A DNA stretch of 64,000 nt from Bacillus sp. SD075 (GTDB taxonomy: Bacteria; Bacillota; Bacilli; Bacillales; DSM-1321). Position 1 is the first letter of the stretch, and the number at the start of each line of letters is the position of its first letter. Below the pieces are notes generated by a model. The model was not told the DNA's origin. It did not search any database and was given only the letters and a program-made list of their open reading frames with translations. Positions 17,205-27,100 of the stretch are shown piece after piece. The stretch is from the NCBI RefSeq assembly GCF_017355165.1, contig NZ_JADILK010000022.1, positions 1-64,000 of the forward strand, written 5' to 3'. Made by a program: the position numbers and the translations under genes.

Positions 17205-18994
17205 TGCTATGGGGCAGTGTTGTAGGGAAGCTATGGGCAACGATCCTGTTGCTCGTGTCGTTTGTATTAATCGTTTTAACCGTTCTGCTGGTTGAATTCT
17301 TTGAGAATTTTCAAATTGAAAATATTGAAAATGATTTAACCAAAACGGCTGAACAAATTATTAAGGTAACCAATGAACATCAAGGATCCAGCAACGAGGT
17401 TTTACAAATAGCTTCGGAATTAATAGGCAACGAAACGAAAATGATCATTCTTAATGATGACAAAATGGTATTCTCATCCATCAGAGGAGATAATGAGTTT
17501 GAAATCACGCCGGAATCCATTAAAAATGATTCTGATTTGCTCAAGGTTTTTACGGAAAGAAAGACGGTAAAAAAAGAAATGGCACTATCCGATGATATGG
17601 GTAACGAGGAATTATCAGCAATCGTTGTTGGCATTCCGCTTGAATTGAACGGGGAACAGGATGAAGTTTTCCTATTTCAATCGTTGGAGTCCATGGAAGA
17701 AACCACAAAATCCACTACACAGTTCATTTTATTGGCAGCGGGGATCGCCATTATTTTGACAACGGTTTTTGCTTTCTTTTTATCTACAAGAATTAATGCG
17801 CCATTGGTGAAGATGAGGGAAGCAGCGCTAGCGATTGCCCGGGGCAAGTTTGATACCAAGGTCCCGATTCTGACTCAAGATGAAATCGGTGAGCTGGCCA
17901 TAGCGTTTAATCAGATGAGGAAGCAACTGAAATTCAATATGAATGCACTTAGTCAGGAAAAGGAACATCTCTCAAGCATCCTTAGTAGTATGGCTGATGG
18001 GGTCATTACCTTCAATAAAGATGGCACAATTCTGGAAACGAATCCGCCAGCAGAAAGGTTTCTGCAATCCTGGTACTTTGAAAAGGGATTTAACCGGGAA
18101 GATGACGTGAATGTCCCCTTGGTTTTGATGAATCTATTTGATGAATCAGAGTCCTTCGATAAGGAGCAAGTCGGTGAAATCACCTTGCAGGGCCGTGATT
18201 GGGGATTTATTGTCAGTCCGCTATATACAAATACCGACAATATTCGCGGAGCGGTGGCCATCATACGGGATATGAGTGATGAAAGACGTATGGACAAACT
18301 TAGGACGGATTTCATAGCGAATGTATCCCATGAGTTAAGAACGCCGATTTCAATGTTGCAAGGTTATAGTGAAGCGATCGTGGATGACATTGCGAGCAGT
18401 GAAGAGGAAAAGGTAGAAATGGCCCGCATCATCTATGACGAGTCTTTGAGAATGGGACGTTTAGTCAATGATCTCCTCGATTTAGCTAAATTGGAATCGG
18501 GTAAAATGAACCTTAGCTATGAATGCGTACCTATTTCTCCTTATTTAAAGAGGATTACAAGTAAGTTCTCTGGGCTAGCCAAAGAAAAGGGGATTACAAT
18601 ATCAGCCAGTCTGCAAGACAATCAAATCGAATGGCATTTCGATCCCGACCGTATTGAACAGGTTTTGACCAATCTAATTGATAATGCGATTCGTCATACT
18701 CCTCCGGGAGGTAACATTGATGTCATTCAGAGGACAAGTGATCGAAGGGGTCTGATTATAGATGTGAGGGATTCTGGATCGGGTATTCCCGAAGAAGATC
18801 TACCTTTTGTATTCGAGAGATTTTATAAAGCGGATAAAGCAAGGACCCGCGGCCGTTCGGGTACCGGATTGGGTTTAGCAATCGTAAAAAATATAATCAA
18901 TGCCCATGATGGCTACATTTCGGTAAACAGTTTACCTAATAAAGGGACGACGTTCAGTTTTATTCTTCCTCGAATTATGGAAAATGCTGAATGA
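17204..18994 (+). CDS. resE: Sensor histidine kinase ResE
   Basis: 596 residues. Two membrane helices (about 7-30 and 172-194) bracket an extracytoplasmic sensor domain. They are followed by HAMP (about 195-247), PAS (about 255-365), the HisKA dimerisation helix with phosphorylated His376 in [16 protein letters not shown], and the ATPase domain with N box ([10 protein letters not shown]), DSGSGIP and [11 protein letters not shown]. It phosphorylates ResD in response to oxygen, nitric oxide or redox state in B. subtilis. The start codon overlaps the resD stop. Confidence 0.96.
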   Translation: MLWGSVVGKLWATILLLVSFVLIVLTVLLVEFFENFQIENIENDLTKTAEQIIKVTNEHQGSSNEVLQIASELIGNETKMIILNDDKMVFSSIRGDNEFEITPESIKNDSDLLKVFTERKTVKKEMALSDDMGNEELSAIVVGIPLELNGEQDEVFLFQSLESMEETTKSTTQFILLAAGIAIILTTVFAFFLSTRINAPLVKMREAALAIARGKFDTKVPILTQDEIGELAIAFNQMRKQLKFNMNALSQEKEHLSSILSSMADGVITFNKDGTILETNPPAERFLQSWYFEKGFNREDDVNVPLVLMNLFDESESFDKEQVGEITLQGRDWGFIVSPLYTNTDNIRGAVAIIRDMSDERRMDKLRTDFIANVSHELRTPISMLQGYSEAIVDDIASSEEEKVEMARIIYDESLRMGRLVNDLLDLAKLESGKMNLSYECVPISPYLKRITSKFSGLAKEKGITISASLQDNQIEWHFDPDRIEQVLTNLIDNAIRHTPPGGNIDVIQRTSDRRGLIIDVRDSGSGIPEEDLPFVFERFYKADKARTRGRSGTGLGLAIVKNIINAHDGYISVNSLPNKGTTFSFILPRIMENAE

Positions 18995-19043
18995 ATGATG
19001 GGTGACATGCTAAAAAATCTTGTTTCATAAGGAACTGAGAAGA

Positions 19044-19087
19044 CAAAGGCAATTGGATTTCTTTCCAACTTGTCTTTGTTTTTTTTT
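19044..19087 (+). terminator. Terminator after resE
   Basis: ACAAAGGCAATTGGA pairs imperfectly with TCCAACTTGTCTTTGT, followed by nine T. Confidence 0.7.
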
Positions 19088-19160
19088 AGGAAAAACAAGT
19101 TAAGAGGTCCCGGATATATGGAAATTAACGGATTCTTATAATAAGATAGAGACCGAGGTA

Positions 19161-19186
19161 TGTAACTTTTATTTAGGATTGACGAC
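19161..19186 (+). promoter_or_regulatory. SigX-type ECF promoter
   Basis: TGTAAC (19161-19166) and CGAC (19183-19186) with a 16-bp spacer match the known SigX-class -35 TGTAAC and -10 CGAC. It lies directly before sigX, so autoregulation is predicted. Transcription would start near 19193, which excludes the TTG at 19195 as the start codon. Confidence 0.7.
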
Positions 19187-19215
19187 TATATTTATTGAAC
19201 GGATGTGGGGAAATG

Positions 19216-19776
19216 ATGGATTCCGTTTTCCACGATCTTTATGAAAAATATCATCAGGATATTTATCAATTCATTTTTTATATGACTAAAAATCGAGAAA
19301 CGGCTGAGGACCTTGTTCAGGAGGTCTATATCCGGGTGATGAAGGCGTATGAACGCTTCGAAGGAAAAAGCAGTGAAAAAACATGGATGTATTCGATTGC
19401 AAGAAATGTGACGATTGATTACTTTCGGAAACAAAAAGGGTGGAAAGACAAAATCTTTCCTAACTTTGATTGGGATAGGCAATTGATAAAAGATAAAGAG
19501 CCCATTCCTGAAGAAGTGGCTATCATGAACGATGAAATCCAAGATATTTATCAATGCTTAAACCGGTGTACCGTCGATCAAAGATCCGTCATCATTTTAC
19601 GATATATTCAGGGATTGTCCATTACGGAAACTGCTGATGTATTGAATTGGAGTGAAAGTAAGGTAAAAACGACCCAGCACCGTGCTTTGAAGGCTATTAA
19701 AAAGTTAATGGAAGAGTTATCAGGGAAGGAGGGCCACCCCATTGAGAAAATCCCGTTGGAAAGAAAGCGAAATTGA
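19216..19776 (+). CDS. sigX: ECF sigma factor SigX
   Basis: 186 residues from ATG 19216 (an ATG at 19213 is equally possible; GTGGGGA is upstream). Region 2 includes YMTKNRETAEDLVQEVYIRVM and the TWMYSIARNVTIDYFRK -10-recognition helix; region 4 includes QGLSITETADVLNWSESKVKTTQHRALK. In B. subtilis SigX controls cell-surface charge genes and resistance to cationic peptides. Encoded with its anti-sigma factor rsiX, overlapping by 35 bases. Confidence 0.93.
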   Translation: MDSVFHDLYEKYHQDIYQFIFYMTKNRETAEDLVQEVYIRVMKAYERFEGKSSEKTWMYSIARNVTIDYFRKQKGWKDKIFPNFDWDRQLIKDKEPIPEEVAIMNDEIQDIYQCLNRCTVDQRSVIILRYIQGLSITETADVLNWSESKVKTTQHRALKAIKKLMEELSGKEGHPIEKIPLERKRN

Positions 19777-20962
19777 AGACATGCTACGCGAGCTTCCAAA
19801 ATTAAAAGATGACAGAACCAAGGCAGAGGTGTTTGCGAAAATAGATGATAAAAAGAGAAAGAAAAACTGGATACCTCTAATTGCGGGAGCTGCCTCCTTA
19901 TTTTTACTGGTTGTTTTGGCATCTTCGTTAATTATTGAAAAAAAAGGAACGACAAATCAAGAGGGCGGCAGTAGCGGGAAGTTATCCATATCCGAAAATA
20001 AAGAAATGGCAGATATTGAACGGGAGGATGCAAGTAACAAGGGAAATCCTTCAGAAGATAAACAATATAATCAAGAGTTTTCGAGTAAGCAAACGGGAAT
20101 CGAATCTAAAGACAAGGTTTCAGAAAAGGAACCTCGAAAAAGGGAAAAGGAAAAAACATTTGCACAAGCAATCTATCAAGATGACCTTAAAAATGCATCG
20201 ATCATTACGATGGGTGTCCCAGATGATCAAATGAATTTCATCGTTCCCATTTCATTTAAACTCAAACATTATGACGAAAGTGATACATTGAATCTGATAG
20301 TTAATCAAATGTCCGACATCGATGAAGAGCAATATGGGCTATCTGATTATTTTCCACTTGATATAAAGATTAGCCAAGGAAACGATAGGACCACTGCTCA
20401 TATTGATTTTCAGGAAAAAAGCCCATTATTGGATGAAGATACCCTTTTTCTCCATTCGATGGAGGAAACGCTTTCCTATACCAAAATAGAGAAAATGACA
20501 TTTTCTACAGATGGTAAGCAAGGTGCGATGTTTGCACATGCGGGATACTTAAAGGAGGAAGTCATACCTCATCAAAAAAATCGCACATACCTTCAATACC
20601 AAAGGGATGAGACCTCCCCCATATTCCTTGTTCCAAGCAATATGGGTTATCAGGACTTTGAGGAGGCACTGCAAGCTGGAAAAGGGGGGGAGGACATCGA
20701 AGGGATTTCACCTTCAATACCGCATGACCTGAAATGGGAAAGGATAAGCTATGTTGGAGATCTTGTGATCATTCAATTGTCAGATCAAGCTGCCATAGAA
20801 AATAATGAGGAATCCCTTCAAGCTTTAGAAGCCATACTCTTCATAGCTAAGGATTTTGGTTTTGAAAAAGTGAAGTTTGAAAATGCTTCTATTGAAGAGG
20901 TAGGCGAGCTGAATTTAACTAAAGACATAATGGTGCCCAAAGCACCGAACCAAGTGAAATGA
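19742..20962 (+). CDS. rsiX: Anti-sigma-X factor RsiX
   Basis: 406 residues from a TTG start with AAGGAGGG upstream. A cytoplasmic N-terminus (1-39) that would bind SigX, one membrane helix (about 43-62), and a large extracytoplasmic part with a low-complexity Lys/Glu/Ser linker (about 66-140). The C-terminal 250 residues resemble the B. subtilis RsiX (368 aa) sensor region. Conservation is weaker than for SigX, as is usual; the assignment relies on position and topology. Confidence 0.85.
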   Translation: MRKSRWKESEIEDMLRELPKLKDDRTKAEVFAKIDDKKRKKNWIPLIAGAASLFLLVVLASSLIIEKKGTTNQEGGSSGKLSISENKEMADIEREDASNKGNPSEDKQYNQEFSSKQTGIESKDKVSEKEPRKREKEKTFAQAIYQDDLKNASIITMGVPDDQMNFIVPISFKLKHYDESDTLNLIVNQMSDIDEEQYGLSDYFPLDIKISQGNDRTTAHIDFQEKSPLLDEDTLFLHSMEETLSYTKIEKMTFSTDGKQGAMFAHAGYLKEEVIPHQKNRTYLQYQRDETSPIFLVPSNMGYQDFEEALQAGKGGEDIEGISPSIPHDLKWERISYVGDLVIIQLSDQAAIENNEESLQALEAILFIAKDFGFEKVKFENASIEEVGELNLTKDIMVPKAPNQVK

Positions 20963-21027
20963 TGCAGCTATATGATGGTGCGTAGTAAACCCTGTCTATG
21001 GTTGGGCAAAAGCCCCTTGCATTCATA

Positions 21028-21060
21028 GAAAAAGTGCCCGCGCTTACGGGCGCTTTTTCT
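21028..21060. terminator. Bidirectional terminator rsiX/serA
   Basis: AAAGTGCCCG/CGGGCGCTTT with A and T runs on both flanks serves both convergent genes. Confidence 0.85.
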
Positions 21061-21062
21061 TC

Positions 21063-22637
21063 TTATAATGAAATACGGGCCAGGAATGTAATTTCTTCCG
21101 TTTCCATTAAAAATTGTTTCATATTGTCTTCTAATGGTAAATCAAAGCTCAAAACCATGATGGCTTCCCCGCCAGCTTCTTTTCGGCCAACCTGCATAGT
21201 GGCGATATTCACTCCATGATCACCTAAGACCTTACCTACGTTACCGATTACACCGGGTTTATCGGTATGCTGGATATAAAGTAAATTCGATTCTGGATGA
21301 AAATCGATTTTGAAACCATTCAAACTTACAATCCGAGAACCGTAATTTTCGATATAGGTCCCGCTGATTGTTAATTCACGGTTGTCGCCTTTTACTTTAA
21401 GGCTGATCAAATTCGAGTAACCTAAAGAGTCCGCAGAGATTTTTTCACCAATGGTTATGCCATGCTCTTTTGCGATCAACAAGGCATTCACTTCATTGAC
21501 AGATGCATCAACTCTTGATCTGAAAAAGCCGGATATTAGACTTTTTGTAAGAATCGCTGTATCGAAATCCAATGATTCCCCTGCATAAGTAACCGAGATT
21601 TCCTGAATTCCTTCATTCATGCACTGAGAAGCAATGGATCCCATTTGCTGAACAAGTTGATAGAATGGCTGTACTTTTTCAAACACTTCTTTAGATATGG
21701 CTGGAAGGTTGATTGAACTTGAGACTGGATTTCCTTTGAAATAGGTCAAGACTTCTTGGGCAACCTGTACGGCAACATTTAATTGGGCTTCTTTCGTGGA
21801 AGCACCTAGATGCGGTGTAGCAATGACGCTATCCAGTTCAAGGAGTTTATGGCCAATAGGAGGTTCTTCGACGAAAACGTCCAGTGCCGCCCCTGCAACA
21901 TGCCCTTCAACTAACATTTCATATAAATCATCTTCATCTAGAATTCCACCACGGGCGCAGTTCAGTACATAAACCCCCTTTTTACAGGTAAGCAGTTTTT
22001 CTTTATTGATTAATCCTCTAGTTTCATTCGTTAGTGGTGTATGAACAGTAATGATATCTGCTTTAGGAAGCAATTCATCTAACGGCAGGGACATGACGGA
22101 CATTTTCTTTGCACGATCGACAGTCAGAAACGGATCGTAGACAATGACATCCATGCCAAACACTTTAGCACGTTTGGCAATTTCCCCTCCGATGCGTCCA
22201 AAGCCAACTATACCTAATGTTTTACCACGAAGTTCAGTTCCCGTATATGAAGAACGTTTCCACTCCCCATTCTTTAGTGAAGCATAAGCTTGCGGAATGT
22301 GGCGCATTAATGAAGCCATCATGGCGAATGTATGTTCAGCTGTTGAAATGGTATTGCCGTCAGGTGCATTAACCACGACAATTCCGCGTTTTGTCGCCGC
22401 GGGGATGTCTATGTTATCAACACCGACACCAGCGCGTGCTATAATTTTTAACTGCGGCATACGGTTCATTAAATCTTCCGAAACCTTCGTTGCACTTCTC
22501 ACGAGAATTGCATCGATCTGATCAAGTTCGTTTGCAGCTTCCTCTACGGTCTTCTGAATGAGATGAATATTGGATGCCTCTGATAGCGGTCCGAGTCCTT
22601 CTGGTTTAATGGCGTCTGCTACTAAAATCCGATACAC
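21063..22637 (-). CDS. serA: D-3-phosphoglycerate dehydrogenase
   Basis: 524 residues. It oxidises 3-phosphoglycerate with NAD+ in the first step of serine synthesis. Substrate and nucleotide domains occupy 1-315, with the NAD motif GIVGFGRIGGEIAKR (about 143-157), catalytic Arg in NCARGGILDE, Glu in VEEPP and His in PHLGAS. An intervening (ASB) domain and a C-terminal ACT domain (about 452-524), the usual serine-feedback module, follow. The TAGGAAGGTG ribosome-binding site supports the ATG at 22637. It is the long, ACT-containing form typical of Bacillus. Confidence 0.96.
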   Translation of the reverse strand: MYRILVADAIKPEGLGPLSEASNIHLIQKTVEEAANELDQIDAILVRSATKVSEDLMNRMPQLKIIARAGVGVDNIDIPAATKRGIVVVNAPDGNTISTAEHTFAMMASLMRHIPQAYASLKNGEWKRSSYTGTELRGKTLGIVGFGRIGGEIAKRAKVFGMDVIVYDPFLTVDRAKKMSVMSLPLDELLPKADIITVHTPLTNETRGLINKEKLLTCKKGVYVLNCARGGILDEDDLYEMLVEGHVAGAALDVFVEEPPIGHKLLELDSVIATPHLGASTKEAQLNVAVQVAQEVLTYFKGNPVSSSINLPAISKEVFEKVQPFYQLVQQMGSIASQCMNEGIQEISVTYAGESLDFDTAILTKSLISGFFRSRVDASVNEVNALLIAKEHGITIGEKISADSLGYSNLISLKVKGDNRELTISGTYIENYGSRIVSLNGFKIDFHPESNLLYIQHTDKPGVIGNVGKVLGDHGVNIATMQVGRKEAGGEAIMVLSFDLPLEDNMKQFLMETEEITFLARISL

Positions 22638-22680
22638 GTCTATACACCTTCCTAGGGAAAATTATCTTAAATTTCAGTTA

Positions 22681-22710
22681 ATTTTACAATTGAAATGCTG
22701 ATAATGTCAA
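22681..22710 (-). promoter_or_regulatory. serA promoter
   Basis: On the minus strand, -35 TTGACA (22710-22705) and -10 TAAAAT (22686-22681) with an 18-bp spacer. Confidence 0.65.
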
Positions 22711-22725
22711 TTTGGCTCATCCATA

Positions 22726-22739
22726 TGTAAGCGCTTAAT
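22726..22739 (-). promoter_or_regulatory. Candidate cre (CcpA) site
   Basis: TGTAAGCGCTTAAT matches the catabolite-responsive element consensus TGWAARCGYTWNCW at 13 of 14 positions. It sits 15 bp upstream of the serA -35 hexamer, a position compatible with activation rather than blocking. Confidence 0.4.
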
Positions 22740-22937
22740 AAAAAGAAAATCATCTGATCAATTGTTTAATGTCGCGATATAATGGCTTCGTTTATGTCAT
22801 ATAAAAAAATAATTTTCACTATTTAAAATTGCGATTTTGTATATCACGATGTATTTTAAGCCATTTACTATGACGATTAACATTCATCCTAAAAGATCAA
22901 TTGAGAAAAAATGCTATCAAAAAAAAGGAATTTCAGA

Positions 22938-22943
22938 TATAAT
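22938..22943 (+). promoter_or_regulatory. -10 of the FMN-riboswitch transcript
   Basis: TATAAT lies about 26 bases before the aptamer. The -35 17 bp upstream is poor (TATCAA). Confidence 0.4.
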
Positions 22944-22968
22944 GAGAAGTATAAAAATTTTATAGGTC

Positions 22969-23100
22969 TATCTTCGGGGCGGGGCGCAATTCCCCACCGG
23001 CGGTGATGAAGGAATTTCTTCTTCTAAGCCCGCGAGCCTTACAAGGCAGGATTTGGTGTGATTCCAAAGCCGACAGTATAGTCTGGATGGGAGAAGATGG
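22969..23100 (+). ncRNA. FMN riboswitch (RFN element)
   Basis: The conserved aptamer landmarks are present in order: ATCTTCGGGGC at the 5' end, CCCCACCGGCGGT, AGCCCGCGAGC, the GATTTGGTGTGATTCCAAAGCCGACAG core, and the closing GGATGGGAGAAGAT. This RNA binds FMN and typically lowers expression of riboflavin synthesis or transport genes. A terminator follows at 23166-23197, giving a transcriptional OFF switch for ribU. Confidence 0.95.
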
Positions 23101-23165
23101 AGGTTCCTGGATGCGTTTCAACAGTTATTTGCTGAACGTTTGTTTGATGTAACCTTTAATTTATC

Positions 23166-23197
23166 CCTTTAATTCTATCGGAATTAAAGGTTTTTTA
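23166..23197 (+). terminator. Riboswitch expression-platform terminator
   Basis: CCTTTAATTC/GAATTAAAGG stem with a five-base loop and a T6 run. The 5' arm is nearly duplicated just upstream (ACCTTTAATTT at 23151-23161), which could take part in a competing fold. Confidence 0.85.
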
Positions 23198-23267
23198 TTG
23201 AACATCAACATGATTAAGGAACCCTAACCTCTTTTTCAGGTAGATCGGAAAAGAAGGAGAGAGAACT

Positions 23268-23849
23268 ATGAAAAAGAACAAAGTGAAAAAAATGGTCACA
23301 CTCGCCATGATGGGAAGCATTTCTTATTTATTGATGCTTTTAAATTTCCCGTTTCCAGGATTCCCGCCTTTTCTCAACGTTGATTTTAGCGACATACCAG
23401 CACTGATGGCGGCATTGATTTTCGGTCCGATGGCTGGAATTCTAGTCGAGTTCATTAAAAATCTATTGGATTTAGTCATGACAGGGACCATGACTGCTGT
23501 ACCTGTGGGGCATATCGCTAACTTTATAGCCGGAATACTTTTCGTCTTGCCGACATATTATGTATTTCAGAAAATCAATTCAAAAAAAGGGATGACGTTC
23601 GCTTTACTTGCAGGGACAGCTTCCATGGCAATATTCATGAGTGTTTTAAACTATTTTGTCTTTTTACCGGCTTATACCTTCTTTATGGGATGGGATGCAA
23701 TGTCGGCACCTGAGTCAAGAAAGTTCGTTACGACGGCAATTTTGCCTTTCAACGTGATAAAAGGCGTGCTCATCACATTTGTATTCATGTTGCTGTTCAT
23801 TAAATTACAGTCATGGATCAATAAGCAAACATTATATAAAAATGCTTAA
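23268..23849 (+). CDS. ribU: Riboflavin transporter RibU (FmnP)
   Basis: 193 residues. It is the substrate-binding S component of an energy-coupling-factor (ECF) riboflavin importer. About six membrane helices are visible, with the ECF S-component features near residue 5-30 and the PFPGFPPFLNVDFSDIPALMAA segment (about 28-49) typical of RibU. The upstream FMN riboswitch and the similarity to B. subtilis FmnP (190 aa, next to serA) make the assignment firm. AAGGAGAG precedes the ATG. Confidence 0.95.
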   Translation: MKKNKVKKMVTLAMMGSISYLLMLLNFPFPGFPPFLNVDFSDIPALMAALIFGPMAGILVEFIKNLLDLVMTGTMTAVPVGHIANFIAGILFVLPTYYVFQKINSKKGMTFALLAGTASMAIFMSVLNYFVFLPAYTFFMGWDAMSAPESRKFVTTAILPFNVIKGVLITFVFMLLFIKLQSWINKQTLYKNA

Positions 23850-23873
23850 TGGCATTGACGATAGATGTAAAAA

Positions 23874-23907
23874 AACAACCGGATATCCATATTCGGTTGT
23901 TTTTTTA
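23874..23907 (+). terminator. Terminator after ribU
   Basis: AACAACCG/CGGTTGTT stem with a 12-base loop and T7 run. Confidence 0.8.
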
Positions 23908-23949
23908 TTTGGATTTAATTTGGGTAAGGGAACATGTAATGCAATTTTG

Positions 23950-23985
23950 GCAAAAAGAAAAGCCATTCTCGGTTGAAAATGGCTT
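23950..23985 (-). terminator. Terminator after fer
   Basis: On the minus strand AGCCATT/AATGGCT followed by a T-rich tail, just past the fer stop codon. Confidence 0.6.
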
Positions 23986-23991
23986 GTACCT

Positions 23992-24282
<291 letters not shown>

Positions 24283-24530
24283 TTATTACAGATTATTATC
24301 TCTTTCTTATTGTAAGACCGAATGCCAAACTTTTCAATAGAAATTGTATTGATAATGACTATCATGTAGCTGAATGTCAATAAAAAACATTGAAAAAATT
24401 AACCTGGTTCTTTCCTGGGTTCGTCATTTAGTCACATTATTGCCCTTGTATTCAGCAATAATAACGGCGATTTTTGCAGTTTTTTGTTACAATGGGTTTA
24501 TTGGTTAAATGAAACGAGGATGTGAGTCCC

Positions 24531-25595
24531 ATGAATAATTATCTACAGGCCATCATTCTATATGCAATAAAAAAATTTCAAGGCGAACGTTCCATTTATG
24601 CTATATACCATATGCTGCAGGGGAAGAAATCGTCACAAACAATCCAGGATGCCCATTTATTCGGGTTAACGGATATTTTTGGGACAATACCCCGTTTTAC
24701 CCGTAAGCAATTAAATCAAAACATTGAACATTTATTTAAGCATGACTTGATTAATTTAACGGATAAATCAGATGCATATGAAATTAGTATGCAAGGTGAA
24801 GGAATGTTAGTCGATTACTTTAAAAATAATCCATTTCCGACGTATATAAATGGTTGGAAGTATCATAATATCACCCCGGTTTTCTGGGGAAGGTTAAACT
24901 TACTCATTCAAACCATATCCCATATTGTCCACAATGAAAGACGTTTTTATCCGATACAACGAAATCCCAAAATCCAATTCTTCGTAAAAGATTTTTTACA
25001 TGCCAATCGTCAGGATCGAGCCTTGATTGCTCAACATTTATATGATGAATTGATATCCCTTTTAGAAAATCAAAGTGATATGAAACGAGACATTTTCATT
25101 TGGAAATTAACCGGGGTAAATAGGATTGGACTTACGTTTGAACAGATTGCAAAAAGGAAAGGTGTAGAAGAAGAGTATGTTCGCTTTACATTCCTTGACT
25201 CATTGCATCAAATGCTTGCAGAAATGGAAACGGGAAAGGATTGCCCTCTCTTGTCCACATTAACCAATGACTGGAGAAGAAGTGGAAATCCTCATTTGAC
25301 ACAATCTACACAAACTACTTTACGATACATCCAGGAAGGTAAAAATCTGGGTGAAATAGCTGAAATTCGTGGATTGAAAGTCAACACCATCGAAGATCAT
25401 CTCGTAGAAATTGTTTTATCGGACAAGAGATTTCCGATTTCGGATTATGTGACTATCGAGGATGAGAGGGAAATTGATGAAGCTATTAAGGAACTTGGAA
25501 CGAAAAAGCTTAAAGCAATCAAGCAGATGGTCGATAATAAACAGATAAGCTTTTTCCAAATAAGACTTGTACTTGCGAAAATAGGTGATGGATGA
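24531..25595 (+). CDS. ypbB: YpbB, helix-turn-helix domain protein
   Basis: 354 residues from ATG 24531 (GTG 24522 is the alternative). It resembles B. subtilis YpbB, encoded immediately before the RecQ-type helicase. A C-terminal helical segment (TLRYIQEGKNLGEIAEIRGLKVNTIEDHLVEIVL, given here by position about 264-297) looks like the helix-turn-helix found in RQC-like and RpnN-like domains. The function is not established; the 4-base overlap with recS suggests the two act together, perhaps as a split helicase accessory. Confidence 0.85.
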   Translation: MNNYLQAIILYAIKKFQGERSIYAIYHMLQGKKSSQTIQDAHLFGLTDIFGTIPRFTRKQLNQNIEHLFKHDLINLTDKSDAYEISMQGEGMLVDYFKNNPFPTYINGWKYHNITPVFWGRLNLLIQTISHIVHNERRFYPIQRNPKIQFFVKDFLHANRQDRALIAQHLYDELISLLENQSDMKRDIFIWKLTGVNRIGLTFEQIAKRKGVEEEYVRFTFLDSLHQMLAEMETGKDCPLLSTLTNDWRRSGNPHLTQSTQTTLRYIQEGKNLGEIAEIRGLKVNTIEDHLVEIVLSDKRFPISDYVTIEDEREIDEAIKELGTKKLKAIKQMVDNKQISFFQIRLVLAKIGDG

Positions 25596-27100
25596 TGAAT
25601 ATAGAACAAGTCCTCAAAGAAAAATTCGGATTTGATGATTTCCGTCCTGGACAAAAGGAAGTAATTGAATCATTGATGTCCGGCCGTCATACATTAGCGA
25701 TGCTACCGACCGGATCAGGTAAATCATTATGTTACCAGCTGCCGGCTTATCTTTTAAATAAGACTGTCCTAATTGTCTCCCCGTTATTATCATTAATGCA
25801 GGATCAGGCAGATCAGCTGAAGATGAGTGGCGAAAAAAGTGTATTGACGCTCAACTCTTTTTTGACGCTAAATCAAAAAAGAAAAGCTTTCGACCGGTTA
25901 CATAGTTATCGTTTTATCTTTTTATCTCCCGAAATGCTAAGCCTGGAGGGTGTGATAAAATCCTTAAAATCCATAGACATAGGTTTGTTCGTCATAGATG
26001 AAGCACACTGCATTTCACAATGGGGGTATGATTTCCGTCCGGATTATTTGAATTTAGGAGAAGTGAGGCGTGAATTGAACAATCCGTTGACTCTTGCCCT
26101 GACAGCAACTGCAACCGAAGAGGTCCGGAGGGACATCGTTGGTAATCTCAACATTGGGCCGGTCAAGGAAACCGTTTCATCTGTTGATCGGGAAAATATT
26201 GCAATTATTGTCGAGCGAATGTTCAACTACGATGAGAAGCTAGCCCGTGTACTGGAGCTTGTCAGGAAATTCAACGGAAGCGGAATTATTTATTTTTCCT
26301 CTAAAAAAGTGGCGGAATCGGTCACTGGGTTTTTACAGGAAAACGGAATCGATAGTGTCAATTATTATCACGGTGGAATGGAACAGGAACAAAGGATGCT
26401 CATTCAGCAGCAATTCATTTCCGGTCAGTTAAAAATTATATGTGCAACAAGTGCTTTCGGAATGGGTGTGAATAAATCCGATGTCAGATATGTTATACAT
26501 TTTCATCTCCCATCGACGATGGAAGCATATCTTCAGGAGATAGGCAGGGCGGGACGGGATCGGAAGCAAAGTGTGGCCGTCTTATTATATGGCGAAGGGG
26601 ATGAAGGGCTTCCCCTGCATTTGATGGAGCAACAGTTGCCTACGGATTCGCAAATTGATGGTGTATGTTCTTTTCTTAATGCATCACAAAAAATCCCGAT
26701 GAATATGACCCTCTCAGAAAAAGAACAGCTATCTCAATCCTTTTCGTTGAACGAAATTCAGCTGCGTTTTTTTACCCAGTTCATTACGGGCAATAGCTTT
26801 CATCAAGTGGAAGAGATGAAAGGGTATTGTCAAGAGAGAAAATTAAGAAATCAAGAAAAGCTGCATAAATTCCTTCACTGGATATATGCACAGGAATGTC
26901 GCCGTTTAGGGATACTGGACTACTTTGGAGAAAAGCATCGGGAAGTAAACCCCATCTGCTGTGATTTATGTGGGATGGATGCCGAAAAAATGGCTGATGT
27001 ATGGCCGGAAGTCAAGGTGGATCCCGTCAATTCCTTTACCACGTGGAAAAAGGAATTGGCTTATATCTTATTAAAAAAGGAAAATGGCAATGAAAAATAA
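25592..27100 (+). CDS. recS: RecQ-family ATP-dependent DNA helicase RecS
   Basis: 502 residues. A 3'-5' DNA helicase of superfamily 2 acting in recombination and fork repair. Motifs in order: FRPGQ (motif 0), TGSGKSLCYQLP (Walker A, about 40-51), DEAHCISQWGYDFRP (motif II and aromatic loop, about 135-149), TATAT (III), and GMGVNKSDVRYVIHFHLP to QEIGRAGRD (V-VI). C-terminal cysteines (QECRRLG...CCDLC) suggest the RQC zinc site. No HRDC domain is present. B. subtilis has this short form (YpbC/RecS, 496 aa) in addition to a longer RecQ. Confidence 0.93.
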   Translation: MMNIEQVLKEKFGFDDFRPGQKEVIESLMSGRHTLAMLPTGSGKSLCYQLPAYLLNKTVLIVSPLLSLMQDQADQLKMSGEKSVLTLNSFLTLNQKRKAFDRLHSYRFIFLSPEMLSLEGVIKSLKSIDIGLFVIDEAHCISQWGYDFRPDYLNLGEVRRELNNPLTLALTATATEEVRRDIVGNLNIGPVKETVSSVDRENIAIIVERMFNYDEKLARVLELVRKFNGSGIIYFSSKKVAESVTGFLQENGIDSVNYYHGGMEQEQRMLIQQQFISGQLKIICATSAFGMGVNKSDVRYVIHFHLPSTMEAYLQEIGRAGRDRKQSVAVLLYGEGDEGLPLHLMEQQLPTDSQIDGVCSFLNASQKIPMNMTLSEKEQLSQSFSLNEIQLRFFTQFITGNSFHQVEEMKGYCQERKLRNQEKLHKFLHWIYAQECRRLGILDYFGEKHREVNPICCDLCGMDAEKMADVWPEVKVDPVNSFTTWKKELAYILLKKENGNEK

